From contig DASXPS010000116.1 of NCBI GenBank assembly GCA_036493475.1, forward strand, positions 1-55,466: 55,466 bases of DNA, read 5' to 3'. Position 1 is the first letter of the stretch. The number at the start of each line of letters is the position of its first letter. Below, piece by piece: positions 16,436 through 25,358 of this stretch. The notes under the pieces were generated by a model. It had not been told where the DNA came from. It saw nothing but the letters and a program-made list of their open reading frames with translations, and searched no databases. Source of the stretch: Sporichthyaceae bacterium. GTDB lineage: Bacteria; Actinomycetota; Actinomycetes; Sporichthyales; Sporichthyaceae. Made by a program: the position numbers and the translations under genes.

Positions 16436-18079
16436 ATGACGGTGACTCCCACTCCGGGCGGCCCGGTCGACCGCCCGCCCGCCGCGGTCGACCGACTGGC
16501 CGCCGAGGATGTGCGGCGTTGGGCCGGTGACGTGCTGGCCGAACTGGGCCGGGCGCGGGAGGAAATTGACGCGCTCAACGTGTTCCCGGTGGCCGATTCG
16601 GACACCGGCACCAACCTGTACCTGACCATGGAGGCCGCCGCCCAGGCCGCCAACGAGCTCGGCCCGGAGGCCGACGCGGCGACCTGCGTCGAAGCCGTGG
16701 CCCGCGGGGCCATGCTGGGCGCCTGGGGTAACTCCGGTGCCATCCTCAGCCAGATGCTGCGCGGGGCCGGTCGGGCCTTGCTCGCGCCGGTCGAGCCCGA
16801 TGCCACCGCCGCCCAGATCGTCGCCCGCGCCCTGCGCGCCGCGGCGGATTTGGCGTACGCGGCGGTGGACCGACCCACCGAGGGCACCATGCTGACCGTC
16901 GGCCGGGCCGCTGCGGACGCGGCGACCGGCTCGACCGTCGCCGAGGTGCTGCAGCACGCGGCCACTGCGGCCGGCCAAGCCCTGGAGCTGACGCCGCTGC
17001 AACTGGACGTGCTGGCCCGGGCCGGCGTGGTGGATGCCGGCGGCCGCGGGCTCACCGTCGTTCTCGATGTGTTGGCCGCTCGGGCCAGCGGCCTCACCCG
17101 GATGTCCCCGCCGGCGCGCACCCGGCTGCGCGTGCCCGGACTGCGCACGGAGCGCTGCTCGGTCGGCACCAACACCGCGTACGAGCTGATGTTCCTGTTC
17201 GAGGGCGACGATGGGGCCGCCGCGCGGCTGCGCGCCGATCTGGCCGGCGCCGGCGACTCCCTGGTGGTGGTCGGCGGCGAGGGCCTGTGGAACGTCCATC
17301 TGCACACCGACGACTGTGGCGTCGCGTTGGAAGCCGCGATGCAGTCCGGACGCCCGTACCGGATCCGGATCACCAACATCCTGGAGCGTCCGGAGCACGC
17401 CGGCGAGCGGCTGGGCAACGGGCGGGCGGTGATCGCGCTGGCTTCCGGGCCGGGCCTGGCCAAGTTGCTCGACGAGGCCGGCGCGCTGGTGCTGGAGGTG
17501 CCACCGGGTGCGGTGCCGGCCACCGCTGCCCTGCTGGAGACGGTGCGCCGCCCGCGGGTTAGCGAGGTCGTGCTGCTACCCAACGATTCGGCCAGCCGCG
17601 CGGCCTGCGAGGCCGTCGCCACCCAGGCCCGGGAGGTCGGCATCACCGTCGCGGTGCTGCCCACCGAGGCCTCCGTGCAGGCATTGGCCGCCCTCGCCGT
17701 GCATGAACCCGGCCGCCGCTTCGGTGACGACCTGGTCGCGATGACCTCCGCCGCCGGGGCCACCCGGCACGGCGCGGTGCTGATCGCACCCACGGAGGCG
17801 ATGACCAGCGCCGGAGTGTGCCGCGCCGGGGACGCCCTCGGGCTGATCGACGACGATGTCGTGCTGATCGGCACCGACGCAGAGCTCGTCGGCGCCGGGG
17901 TGGTGGATCGCCTGCTCGGCGGTGGCGGTGAACTGGTCACGTTGATCTCCGGCGTGGGCCTGACCAGTGGCGCCGTCGGCCGGCTCTCCCACGGCGTGCG
18001 CCGGCGCCGCCCGGACGTGGAATGCATCGCCTATGACGGGGGCCAGCCGGACTATCCGTTGCTGATCGGGGTCGAGTGA
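16436..18079 (+). CDS. DAK2-domain protein, FakA-like fatty-acid kinase ATPase subunit
   Basis: A 547-aa protein with an N-terminal DhaL/DAK2 kinase domain (about residues 25-200; NVFPVADSDTGTNLYLTME supplies the metal-binding Asp residues and GAWGNSGAILSQ the nucleotide contact) and a C-terminal half like the YloV/FakA family. In Firmicutes, FakA phosphorylates fatty acids carried by FakB/DegV proteins; the actinobacterial role is less defined. The position just before recG is conserved (recalled). It overlaps recG by 4 nt. Confidence 0.88.
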   Translation: MTVTPTPGGPVDRPPAAVDRLAAEDVRRWAGDVLAELGRAREEIDALNVFPVADSDTGTNLYLTMEAAAQAANELGPEADAATCVEAVARGAMLGAWGNSGAILSQMLRGAGRALLAPVEPDATAAQIVARALRAAADLAYAAVDRPTEGTMLTVGRAAADAATGSTVAEVLQHAATAAGQALELTPLQLDVLARAGVVDAGGRGLTVVLDVLAARASGLTRMSPPARTRLRVPGLRTERCSVGTNTAYELMFLFEGDDGAAARLRADLAGAGDSLVVVGGEGLWNVHLHTDDCGVALEAAMQSGRPYRIRITNILERPEHAGERLGNGRAVIALASGPGLAKLLDEAGALVLEVPPGAVPATAALLETVRRPRVSEVVLLPNDSASRAACEAVATQAREVGITVAVLPTEASVQALAALAVHEPGRRFGDDLVAMTSAAGATRHGAVLIAPTEAMTSAGVCRAGDALGLIDDDVVLIGTDAELVGAGVVDRLLGGGGELVTLISGVGLTSGAVGRLSHGVRRRRPDVECIAYDGGQPDYPLLIGVE

Positions 18080-20301
18080 CCTCCGAGCATCACCCGCTGG
18101 GGGAATCACTGCATCGGGTGGTCGGTGAGGCGACCGCCAAGAAGCTGGAGAAGGCCTTCGGCATGCGCACCGCCGACGACCTGCTGCGTCATTACCCGCG
18201 CCGGTACGAGAAGCGCGGCGAGCTGACCCCGCTGGCTGCATTGGAGCGCGGCAGCCAGGTCACCGTGCTCGCCGAGGTCATCTCGGTGAAGTCGCGGAGC
18301 ATGCAGCGGCGGCACGGCAAGATCTGGGAACTCGTCGTCACCGACGGCCGGCACCAGCTGAATTTGGTCTTCTTCGGCAACCAGCACAACGCCAGGCGCC
18401 TGGAGAAGGGCCATCGCGCGCTGTTCTCCGGCACGGTCGGCTTCTACAACGGCAAGCCGCAGTTGGCGCACCCGGAGTTCCATCTGGTCGGCGACGCCGA
18501 GGACGAACTCCCGATCGGTGACCTCCCGTCCGGCGACCGCGCCGCGACACATTGGATCGGCGAGATGATCCCGGTCTATCCGGCCACCAGGGCGGTGCAG
18601 AGCTGGGACATCATCAAGTACGTCAAGGAGGCGTTGGCCTGGGCGTCCACCAAGGAATTCGCCGACCCGTTGCCCGCCGAGCTGCGCGCCGAGCACAACC
18701 TGGCGAACCTTGCCGATGCGTTGTTCATCGTGCATCGCCCAAAGGACTGGGCGCAGGCCCAGTGGGCCAAGTCCCGGCTGCGTTGGGAAGAGGCCTTCGT
18801 GCTGCAGGCCGCGCTGGCGCAGCGTCGCTCGGCGACCCGTGGTCTGCCCGCGACGCCACGGGTGGCCCGCCCCGACGGCTTGCTGGCCGCTTTCGACAAT
18901 CGGTTGCCCTTCGAACTGACGACGGGTCAGCGCGAGGTGGGTGAGGAACTCACCGCGGAGCTGGCCCGCAGCTGTCCGATGAACCGGCTGCTGCAGGGCG
19001 AGGTCGGTTCCGGCAAGACCGTGGTCGCGCTGCGCGCCATGCTGGCCGTGGTGGACGCCGGCGGACAGGCCGCGCTGCTCGCACCCACCGAGGTGCTCGC
19101 CCAGCAACACCACCGCTTGCTGTGCGCGCTGCTCGGACCGTTGGCCGAGGCGGGCACCCTGGGCGGGGACGAGAACGGCACCCGGGTCGCGCTGCTCACC
19201 GGGTCGCTGGGCACTGCCGCCCGCCGCGCCGCGTTGCTCGATGCGGCCAGTGGCCAGGCCGGCATCGTGGTCGGAACCCACGCGCTGCTGCAGCACAAGG
19301 TTGAGTTCGCCGACCTCGGGCTGGTCGTGGTCGATGAACAGCACCGCTTCGGCGTCGAGCAACGCGACGCACTGCGCGCGAAGAGCATCACCCTGCCGCA
19401 CCTGCTGGTGATGACCGCGACCCCGATCCCGCGCACGGTCGCGATGACCGTGTTCGGCGACCTGGACGTCTCCACGCTCACCGAGCTCCCGGCGGGGCGC
19501 TCGCCGATCGCCACGCACGTGGTGCCGGTCGCGGACAAGCCGAACTTCCTCGACCGCGCTTGGCAGCGCATCCGGGAGGAGGTGACCGGCGGCCACCAGG
19601 CCTATGTGGTCTGCCCGCGCATCGGCGAGGCCGAGGACGAGGACGGCATGCCGCCGGACCCCTTCCTGGAGGACGAAGAGGAACGCCGACCGGCCGCCGC
19701 CGTGCTCGACGTCGCCCCGGACCTCGCCGCCGGACCGCTGGCCGGCCTGCGTGTCGATGTGCTGCACGGACGAATGCCCACCGAGCGCAAGGACGCAGTG
19801 ATGGCTGCGTTCGCGGCCGGCGAGTTGGACGTGCTTATCGCCACCACGGTCATCGAGGTCGGCGTCGACGTGCCCAACGCCACCGTGATGGCCGTGCTGG
19901 ATGCGGAGCGGTTCGGTATCTCGCAGCTGCACCAGTTGCGCGGCCGGGTCGGCCGGGGCACGGCCGCCGGTCTGTGTCTGCTGATCACCGACGCCGAGGC
20001 GGGCACCCCGGCCCGCGAACGCCTCGACGCTGTGGCCGCGACCACCGACGGCTTCGAGTTGTCCCGCGTCGATCTGCTCACCCGCCGGGAGGGCGACGTA
20101 CTCGGCACGTCTCAGTCGGGCGGCCGGTCCAGCCTGCGCATCCTGTCGGTGATCCGGGACGCCGACCTCATCGCCGCGGCCCGCGTCGAGGCGACCCGGG
20201 TCATCGATGCCGACCCGGAACTGCGCTCCCTGCCGGCCCTGGCCGCGGCGTTGGCCGACCTGCTGGACACGCAGCGCGCCGGCTACCTCGACAAGTCGTG
20301 A
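18076..20301 (+). CDS. recG: ATP-dependent DNA helicase RecG
   Basis: A 741-aa helicase that remodels stalled replication forks and branched DNA. An N-terminal wedge/OB domain is followed by helicase motifs: Walker A GEVGSGKT (about residues 311-318), VVDEQHRFG (DExH box), TATPIPRT (motif III), ATTVIEVGVDVPNA (motif V) and QLRGRVGRG (motif VI). Length is normal for the family. The start is GTG overlapping the DAK stop by 4 nt. Its opposite strand holds a 937-codon open frame that is only a GC-rich shadow. Confidence 0.97.
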   Translation: MTSEHHPLGESLHRVVGEATAKKLEKAFGMRTADDLLRHYPRRYEKRGELTPLAALERGSQVTVLAEVISVKSRSMQRRHGKIWELVVTDGRHQLNLVFFGNQHNARRLEKGHRALFSGTVGFYNGKPQLAHPEFHLVGDAEDELPIGDLPSGDRAATHWIGEMIPVYPATRAVQSWDIIKYVKEALAWASTKEFADPLPAELRAEHNLANLADALFIVHRPKDWAQAQWAKSRLRWEEAFVLQAALAQRRSATRGLPATPRVARPDGLLAAFDNRLPFELTTGQREVGEELTAELARSCPMNRLLQGEVGSGKTVVALRAMLAVVDAGGQAALLAPTEVLAQQHHRLLCALLGPLAEAGTLGGDENGTRVALLTGSLGTAARRAALLDAASGQAGIVVGTHALLQHKVEFADLGLVVVDEQHRFGVEQRDALRAKSITLPHLLVMTATPIPRTVAMTVFGDLDVSTLTELPAGRSPIATHVVPVADKPNFLDRAWQRIREEVTGGHQAYVVCPRIGEAEDEDGMPPDPFLEDEEERRPAAAVLDVAPDLAAGPLAGLRVDVLHGRMPTERKDAVMAAFAAGELDVLIATTVIEVGVDVPNATVMAVLDAERFGISQLHQLRGRVGRGTAAGLCLLITDAEAGTPARERLDAVAATTDGFELSRVDLLTRREGDVLGTSQSGGRSSLRILSVIRDADLIAAARVEATRVIDADPELRSLPALAAALADLLDTQRAGYLDKS

Positions 20302-20328
20302 ATTCTTGAGCGGCCGAGTGGGCACAGG

Positions 20329-20913
20329 GTGAACCTGCGGATTGTCGGCGGTACGGCCGGCGGACGTCGGCTGCGGGCCCCGGAGGGCCGGGACACCCGG
20401 CCCACCGCGGACCGCACCCGGGAGGCCCTGTTCTCCACGCTGGCCACGTTGGCCGAGGCCGACGCGCGGTTCCTCGACCTGTACGCGGGCAGCGGCGCGG
20501 TCGGTTTGGAGGCCCGCTCCCGCGGCGCTGCGGCGGTCACCCTGCTCGAGCACAACCCCGACGCATTGCGCGTGCTGCGGGAGAACGTCGCCGCGCTGGC
20601 CCTGGGGGAGTGCACGGTGCTCGCGGGCAAGGTGGCCACGGTGCTGGCCCGCGGCAGTGACGCGGTCTTCGAGGTGGTGTTTGCCGACCCCCCCTACGCC
20701 CTGCCCGCCCCCGACCTGGCCGAGGTGCTGGGCCTGGCCGTCGCCCACGGCTGGCTGGCCGCCGAGGCGGTCGTCGTGGTGGAGCGGGCCGGCCGGGACC
20801 GGGACTGGGTGTGGCCGGACGGGTTCCTCGACGTGCAGCACCGCCGCTACGGCGAGGCCACCCTGTGGTATGGCCGTCGCATCGGAGCCGACCCGGGCGT
20901 GCATCCGGGCTGA
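20329..20913 (+). CDS. rsmD: 16S rRNA (guanine(966)-N2)-methyltransferase
   Basis: A 194-aa SAM-dependent methyltransferase acting on G966 of 16S rRNA. RIVGGTAGGRRLRAPEG and RPTADRTREALFS at the N-terminus, FLDLYAGSGAVGLEA (SAM motif I) and FADPPYALP (catalytic DPPY motif) are all typical. It starts at GTG 27 nt after recG, and coaD follows after 20 nt, so it belongs to the recG transcript. Confidence 0.95.
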   Translation: MNLRIVGGTAGGRRLRAPEGRDTRPTADRTREALFSTLATLAEADARFLDLYAGSGAVGLEARSRGAAAVTLLEHNPDALRVLRENVAALALGECTVLAGKVATVLARGSDAVFEVVFADPPYALPAPDLAEVLGLAVAHGWLAAEAVVVVERAGRDRDWVWPDGFLDVQHRRYGEATLWYGRRIGADPGVHPG

Positions 20914-20933
20914 CGACACGCCACACTGGCCCC

Positions 20934-21416
20934 GTGCGTAGCTGCGTGTGCCCCGGCTCCTTTGATCCGGTGACCAACGGTCATCTCGACGTGATCGCGC
21001 GTGCCGCCAAGCTGGCCGACGAGGTTGTGGTCGCGGTCCTGGTGAACCGGAACAAGCGGGGCTTGTTCAGCCTCGAGGAGCGCCTCGACATGCTCCGCGA
21101 GGAGCTCACCGAGTACGGAAACGTGCGGGTCGACTCCTTCGAGGGCCTGCTGGTCGACTACTGCGCGGCCAATGACATCCCGGCGATCGTGAAAGGCCTG
21201 CGGGTGGTCGGCGACTTCGACTACGAGCTCCAGATGGCCCAGATGAACCACGCGCTCACCGGCGTGGAGACGCTGTTCGTGGCGACCAACCCGGTCTACA
21301 GCTTCCTGTCCTCCAGCTTGGTCAAGGAGGTCGCCGGGCACCGGGCGCACATCACCGGCATGGTGCCCGACCGGGTGCTGGAGCGGCTGCTCAAACGACT
21401 CGCGGAGTCGTCCTGA
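20934..21416 (+). CDS. coaD: Phosphopantetheine adenylyltransferase
   Basis: A 160-aa enzyme for the fourth step of coenzyme A synthesis. CPGSFDPVTNGHLDVI carries the T/HxGH nucleotidyl-transfer motif. KGLRVVGDFDYELQMAQMN and the YSFLSSSLVKEVA motif bind ATP and the pantetheine chain. I chose the GTG giving MRSCVCPGSFDP, the normal N-terminus; upstream frame belongs to rsmD in another frame. Confidence 0.97.
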   Translation: MRSCVCPGSFDPVTNGHLDVIARAAKLADEVVVAVLVNRNKRGLFSLEERLDMLREELTEYGNVRVDSFEGLLVDYCAANDIPAIVKGLRVVGDFDYELQMAQMNHALTGVETLFVATNPVYSFLSSSLVKEVAGHRAHITGMVPDRVLERLLKRLAESS

Positions 21417-21451
21417 CCGGCACCCAACCCGACGTCCCGGACGTCGCCGGT

Positions 21452-22072
21452 TTGCTCGCCGACCTGCGCGAGCAGGTGCGCGGCGCGCGGGCGATGCCGA
21501 TGTCCGCGTCCTGCCTGGTCAACCGGGCGGCGACGCTGGAGCGCATTGACGCCATCAAGGCCGCGTTGCCCGACCGGCTGGCCCGCGCCGACGAGCTGCT
21601 TGCCGAGCGCGACGGGGTGCTGGCGCAGGCCCTCGGGCGGGCGGAGCAGGTGCTCGCCGAGGCTGCCGAGGAGGCCCAGCGGCGGATGTCCCTGACCAGC
21701 GTCGGGGTCGAAGCCGCTGCCTGGGCCGACGCGATGCGGGCTGCCACCGAGGCCGAGCTCGCCGCGGCGCGGGAGCAAGCCGACCTCGACGCGGACGCCA
21801 AACTTGCCCACGTCGAAGTCATCCTGGAGCGCACGCTGTCCCTCGCCCGGCACGCCGGTGAGGATCCCGCGCCCTCCGCGGCCGCGGCCGCGCGGCAGCT
21901 GGGCGATCTGGTCGCCATGCTGGAGCAGATGTTGGACGGCGTCCGCCGGGGCCGGGAGAACATGCACGGGCGCCACCACATGGAGGACCTCGGGGATCAT
22001 CTTCGGGTGGCCGAGGCCGGCGGCGACGCTCCGGAGCAGCACGGTTTGGGCCCACTGGACGAACTCGGGTAA
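21452..22072 (+). CDS. Alanine-rich coiled-coil protein of unknown function
   Basis: A 206-aa protein dominated by Ala, Glu, Arg and Leu, with heptad-like spacing from about residue 30 to 150 (for example LARADELLAERDGVLAQ and AEQVLAEAAEEAQRRM). The composition recalls DivIVA-like and ATP-synthase b-like coiled-coil proteins, but no signature could be confirmed. The C-terminus is His/Gly-rich (HGRHHMEDLGDH). The TTG start is the first acceptable one; a CTG overlapping the coaD stop is the only longer choice. It sits between coaD and the DUF177 gene in the same direction. The function is not known. Confidence 0.7.
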   Translation: MLADLREQVRGARAMPMSASCLVNRAATLERIDAIKAALPDRLARADELLAERDGVLAQALGRAEQVLAEAAEEAQRRMSLTSVGVEAAAWADAMRAATEAELAAAREQADLDADAKLAHVEVILERTLSLARHAGEDPAPSAAAAARQLGDLVAMLEQMLDGVRRGRENMHGRHHMEDLGDHLRVAEAGGDAPEQHGLGPLDELG

Positions 22073-22075
22073 CCT
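22046..22075 (+). promoter_or_regulatory. Candidate promoter of the DUF177-rpmF-rnc-mutM operon
   Basis: TTGGGC (22046-22051) and TAACCT (22070-22075) are separated by 18 bp. The -10 overlaps the TAA of the coiled-coil gene. It would give a leader of about 25 nt before the DUF177 gene. Confidence 0.4.
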
Positions 22076-22107
22076 TCCGCCTTGGTCTGACGGACCACTG
22101 ATGCGTG

Positions 22108-22665
22108 ATGCCCGAAGAGATTCAGAAAACCCAGCGACTCGACCCGCAGGCACCCCTGGTGCTCGACGCCCGCCGTCTCGGCCGGCGGCCCGGGTCGATG
22201 CAACGGGTTTCCCGATCTGTTCCGGCACCTGCGGATCTGGGTCTGCCGGTCATCGGAGTGCCCGAAGGGGCGACCATCGAGCTGGATCTGCGGCTCGAGG
22301 CGGTCCTGGACGGCGTGCTCGTGTCGGGAACGGCAGGGGCGCCGCTGGCTGGGGAGTGCGTGCGCTGCCTGGAGCCCGTCCACGACGAGATTGTCGTGGA
22401 GCTCGCGGAGTTGTTCGTGTTTCCCGGTCGCGACGGCGATGAGGAGACCAGTTGGCTACAGGACGATCTGCTCGATCTGGAGCCGACGTTGCGGGACGCG
22501 GTGGTGCTCATGCTGCCGTTGCAGCCGGTGTGCGAGGACGACTGCGCCGGCCTGTGCGTCGAGTGTGGCGCGCGGCTGGCGGAGGACCCAGAGCACGCTC
22601 ACCAGCAGATCGACCCCCGGTGGGCCGTTTTGCAGGGACTAGTGGGAAACGACGAACAGGAGTGA
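22108..22665 (+). CDS. YceD/DUF177-family protein
   Basis: A 185-aa member of the DUF177 (YceD) family, almost always encoded just before rpmF and implicated in 23S rRNA accumulation in other bacteria. Features are LVLDARRLGRRPGS, the paired Cys in GECVRCLEP, an acidic middle, and CEDDCAGLCVECGARL, which with the first pair could bind zinc. An ATG at 22108 or a GTG one codon earlier is the start; neither has a clear Shine-Dalgarno sequence. The gene ends 6 nt before rpmF. Confidence 0.9.
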   Translation: MPEEIQKTQRLDPQAPLVLDARRLGRRPGSMQRVSRSVPAPADLGLPVIGVPEGATIELDLRLEAVLDGVLVSGTAGAPLAGECVRCLEPVHDEIVVELAELFVFPGRDGDEETSWLQDDLLDLEPTLRDAVVLMLPLQPVCEDDCAGLCVECGARLAEDPEHAHQQIDPRWAVLQGLVGNDEQE

Positions 22666-22671
22666 GTGACC

Positions 22672-22845
22672 GTGGCGGTTCCCAAGCGGAAGATGTCGCG
22701 CAGCAACACCCGCAGCCGACGCGCGAACTGGAAGGCCGCGCCGCTGACGCTGGCCAACTGCGAGCGCTGCCGCGAGCCGAAGCTGCCGCACACCGTGTGC
22801 CCGACGTGTGGGACGTACAACCGCCGTCAGGTGCTCGGTACCTGA
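22672..22845 (+). CDS. rpmF: 50S ribosomal protein L32 (zinc-binding form)
   Basis: A 57-aa ribosomal protein. It begins [20 protein letters not shown], as L32 does, and carries CERC and CPTC for a zinc ribbon (C+ form). GTG start with AGGAG 9 nt upstream. It lies 6 nt after the DUF177 gene and 4 nt before rnc, in the standard DUF177-rpmF-rnc order. Confidence 0.97.
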   Translation: MAVPKRKMSRSNTRSRRANWKAAPLTLANCERCREPKLPHTVCPTCGTYNRRQVLGT

Positions 22846-22849
22846 GCTC

Positions 22850-23584
22850 ATGACCGGCTCGCCGGCGGACGAGATCCCCTCCGCGGATCTCGAGAAGCGG
22901 ATGGGCGTCAGCGTGTCCCCACCCCTGCTGGAGCGCGCGCTGACCCACCGTTCGTTCGCCTACGAGCACGGCGGCCTGCCCACCAACGAGCGGCTGGAGT
23001 TCCTCGGCGACTCCGTGCTCGGTCTGGTCGTCACCGACTCGCTGTTCCACCGCCACCCCGACCTGCCCGAGGGGCAGTTGGCCAAGCTGCGTGCCGCGGT
23101 GGTCAACATGCGCGCGCTGGCCGAGGTCGGACGCGATCTGGAACTGGGCGACTTTCTGCGCCTGGGCCGCGGGGAGGAGGGCACCGGCGGGCGGGACAAG
23201 TCCTCGATCCTGGCCGACACCCTGGAGGCGCTGATCGGGGCGGTGTACCTGGACCGTGGCCTGAACGAGGCCTCGGCGCTGGTGCATCGGTTGTTCGATC
23301 CGTTGATTGAGGCCTCGGCCGGTCTCGGCGCCGGCCTGGACTGGAAGACCAGCCTGCAGGAGCTCACCGCGACCGTGGGCATCGGTGTGCCGGAGTACGC
23401 GGTCACCGAGAGCGGGCCGGACCACGAGAAAATGTTCCAGGCCACCGCCCGGGTCGGCGGTGCCGACTACGGCATGGGCAGCGGGCGAAGCAAGAAGGAG
23501 GCCGAGCAGCAGGCCGCCGAGGCCGCGTGGACCTCGTTGCGCCGCAAGCACGCCGCGGACCTGCCCGCCGCGCACGAGTCCTGA
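22850..23584 (+). CDS. rnc: Ribonuclease III
   Basis: A 244-aa double-strand-specific endoribonuclease for rRNA and mRNA processing. [16 protein letters not shown] is the RNase III signature with the catalytic Glu/Asp. [20 protein letters not shown] holds the second acidic pair. The C-terminal double-stranded-RNA-binding domain runs from about residue 165 (DWKTSLQEL ... [17 protein letters not shown]). I chose the ATG 4 nt after rpmF; upstream frame is rpmF in another frame. Confidence 0.97.
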   Translation: MTGSPADEIPSADLEKRMGVSVSPPLLERALTHRSFAYEHGGLPTNERLEFLGDSVLGLVVTDSLFHRHPDLPEGQLAKLRAAVVNMRALAEVGRDLELGDFLRLGRGEEGTGGRDKSSILADTLEALIGAVYLDRGLNEASALVHRLFDPLIEASAGLGAGLDWKTSLQELTATVGIGVPEYAVTESGPDHEKMFQATARVGGADYGMGSGRSKKEAEQQAAEAAWTSLRRKHAADLPAAHES

Positions 23585-23611
23585 CCGCCGGCTTCCCGAC
23601 CCGCCCGCGCC

Positions 23612-24484
23612 GTGCCCGAACTACCCGAGGTGGAGACGGTGCGCGCCGGGCTGGCGCGCTTCGTGTTGGACCGGGAGATCGCCGCGGTCAACGTCGACCA
23701 TCCGCGTGCGGTGCGCCGGCACGTGCCGGGCAGCGCGGACTTTCGCGGTCGGCTGGTCGGCCGGCGCATCCTGTCCGCCGAACGGCGCGGCAAGTACCTG
23801 TGGCTGCCGCTGGACTCCGGCGAGACGGTGCTCGCGCATCTGGGCATGAGCGGGCAGCTGCTGGTGCAGCCGGACACCGCGCCGCTGGAGACCCACCTGC
23901 GGGTGCGCATCCGGTTCGCCGACGGCGGCCCGGAGCTCCGCTTCGTCGACCAGCGCACGTTCGGTGGGCTGTCCGTGGAGCCGATGACCGAGGTGGACGG
24001 CACGGTGCTGCCGGTGCCCATCGCGCACATCGCCCGCGACCCGCTCGATCCCCGCTTCTCCGCACCGCGCTTCGTCGCGGCGATGCGCCGCAAGCGCACC
24101 GAACTCAAGCGGGCCCTGCTCGACCAGAGCCTGATCAGCGGGATCGGCAACATTTACGCCGACGAGGCGCTGTGGGTGGCCAAGCTGCATTACGCCCGGC
24201 CCACGGAGAACCTGCCGCCGGGGAAAATCCGGGAGGTGCTCGCGGCTTCCGTCGAGGTGATGACCGCGGCGCTAGCGGCCGGCGGCACCTCGTTCGACAG
24301 CCTCTATGTGAACGTCAACGGCGCCAGTGGGTACTTCGATCGGTCGCTGCAGGCTTACGGCCGGGAGGACAAACCGTGCGGTCGGTGCGGGACGCCAATT
24401 CGTCGCGAACCGTTCATGAATCGCTCGTCCTATTTCTGTCCACATTGCCAACGGCGCCCGTATCGCGCAGCTCCTGCGCTGTGA
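23612..24484 (+). CDS. mutM: Formamidopyrimidine-DNA glycosylase
   Basis: A 290-aa bifunctional glycosylase/AP lyase that removes 8-oxoguanine and FapyG. The N-terminal PELPEVETV exposes the catalytic Pro after Met removal, with the catalytic Glu at position 3. HLGMSGQLL is a conserved loop, and [17 protein letters not shown] is the helix-two-turn-helix. The C-terminal zinc finger is CGRCGTPI ... [12 protein letters not shown] start 27 nt after rnc. A hairpin begins at the stop codon. Confidence 0.97.
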   Translation: MPELPEVETVRAGLARFVLDREIAAVNVDHPRAVRRHVPGSADFRGRLVGRRILSAERRGKYLWLPLDSGETVLAHLGMSGQLLVQPDTAPLETHLRVRIRFADGGPELRFVDQRTFGGLSVEPMTEVDGTVLPVPIAHIARDPLDPRFSAPRFVAAMRRKRTELKRALLDQSLISGIGNIYADEALWVAKLHYARPTENLPPGKIREVLAASVEVMTAALAAGGTSFDSLYVNVNGASGYFDRSLQAYGREDKPCGRCGTPIRREPFMNRSSYFCPHCQRRPYRAAPAL

Positions 24485-24566
24485 CCGGATCGATATCTAT
24501 GTCCGTCACCCGGTTGCACAATCCACTTGCGTGCGCCAAAGCACTCAGCCATGATCCAGCTGAGTG
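24481..24566 (+). terminator. Two hairpins after mutM
   Basis: The first hairpin (24481-24509) pairs GTGAcCGGA with TCCGTCAC, leaving one bulged base; it includes the mutM stop. The second is a perfect 8-bp stem CACTCAGC (24542-24549) with GCTGAGTG (24559-24566). No T-tract follows either. The remaining 200 bp up to the next gene shows no other clear structure. Confidence 0.5.
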
Positions 24567-24764
24567 GCTCTCAGGTCCCGCCCGCTTTGCCCGGACCTGA
24601 CCAGGGCAGGCGCCGCTGCGCGCTCCCCAGGCTTGACCGGACCGCATTCTGATGCGACTCTAGACGTAACCCGCGCTCCCAGTTCCGGTCACTACCCGCG
24701 TATCGGAGCCGGAGGCAGACACGTCGGCTACCAGCTGGTCTCTCAGCGTGGAGGACCCTCACAG

Positions 24765-24959
24765 ATGGCAAAGGCAATTCTCGGGCACATAGGTGGCCCG
24801 GACCCCCGCATGCTCGCCGAAATGCGGCGTATGCAGCGACGTATTGTCGAACTCGAGTCCGAACTCATGCGAGTACGGGCCGAGAACGATTCGCTCTGCG
24901 CGGCATTGCACCGCGACGAGCTACTCACCGTGGAGCTTCACGAGCCCGCGTTGACCTGA
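24765..24959 (+). CDS. Small conserved-looking coiled-coil protein
   Basis: A 64-aa protein whose middle (RRMQRRIVELESELMRVRAE, continuing NDSL) is a heptad-repeat coiled coil of about five turns. The N-terminus MAKAILGHIGGPDPRMLAEM looks like a fixed family start, and I recall similar small proteins encoded before smc in other actinobacteria, unverified here. GGAGG lies 10 nt upstream of the ATG. A very strong terminator follows at once, so the gene is a monocistronic unit or the end of the mutM transcript. The function is not known. Confidence 0.75.
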   Translation: MAKAILGHIGGPDPRMLAEMRRMQRRIVELESELMRVRAENDSLCAALHRDELLTVELHEPALT

Positions 24960-24978
24960 GCGCTATCGCTCAGCACCT

Positions 24979-25010
24979 AAAAGGGACGCCGTTCTCGGCG
25001 TCCCTTTTTC
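24979..25010 (+). terminator. Rho-independent terminator
   Basis: A perfect 13-bp stem (24979-24991 with 24996-25008) around TTCT, running into a TTTTT tract. It is the only textbook intrinsic terminator with a T-run in the window. It ends the small coiled-coil gene transcript. Confidence 0.95.
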
Positions 25011-25087
25011 CGTGAACCCGAAATGGCAATCGGCGTGGCGGGCCCGCCGTTCCGCGGAAGCGCCCGGCCCCTCCGCTAGCTTGGCCG

Positions 25088-25358
25088 TAACTGGCGCGTG
25101 ACCTCGATCCAACTTGCTCGTTGAGGTCGGCAGAGGGAGTTGATCGTCAGATCGGCGTTTCTCCGCAAAGGGGACTTCGGTCCCTGGTCCCACCCGTTCA
25201 TCGCGCTGGCGGGCGCGCGAGCGGAACCGGGACCGCGGTGAACCCTCGCCCGGTGTCCCTCCTCCGGGAGACGGCACCGCCAGGGCGGTCGGTCGGCGGG
25301 CCTGACCGTCCCCAAGACGCGCTGGGGTGCTCGCAGGCGGGCGCGAGCACCCCAGCGC
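25088..25358 (+). ncRNA. Candidate structured RNA in the pre-smc region
   Basis: The segment begins just after an isolated -10-like TAGCTT (25077-25082) and ends at a strong 16-bp hairpin (25319-25358). In between are GACCTCGA/TTGAGGTC (25100-25107 with 25121-25128), a TTCG-capped stem GGGGAC/GTCCCT (25170-25185), and an arm GGTCCC/GGGACC (25186-25191 with 25229-25234) closed over an inner GTTC/GAAC pair. Overlapping frames look like shadows. No tmRNA, RNase P or SRP RNA landmark was recognised. It may instead be untranscribed repeat DNA. Confidence 0.35.

Noticed and set aside
18106-20919. A 937-codon open frame on the minus strand opposite recG and rsmD
   Set aside because: It is rich in Gly, Arg, Gln and His with no domain, and lies entirely opposite conserved genes. 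Long antisense frames are expected at this GC content.
25088-25358. Identification of the structured region as RNase P RNA or tmRNA
   Set aside because: The conserved GAAAGTCC-type P4 segment and the tmRNA CCA-end and tag-reading features were looked for and not found.
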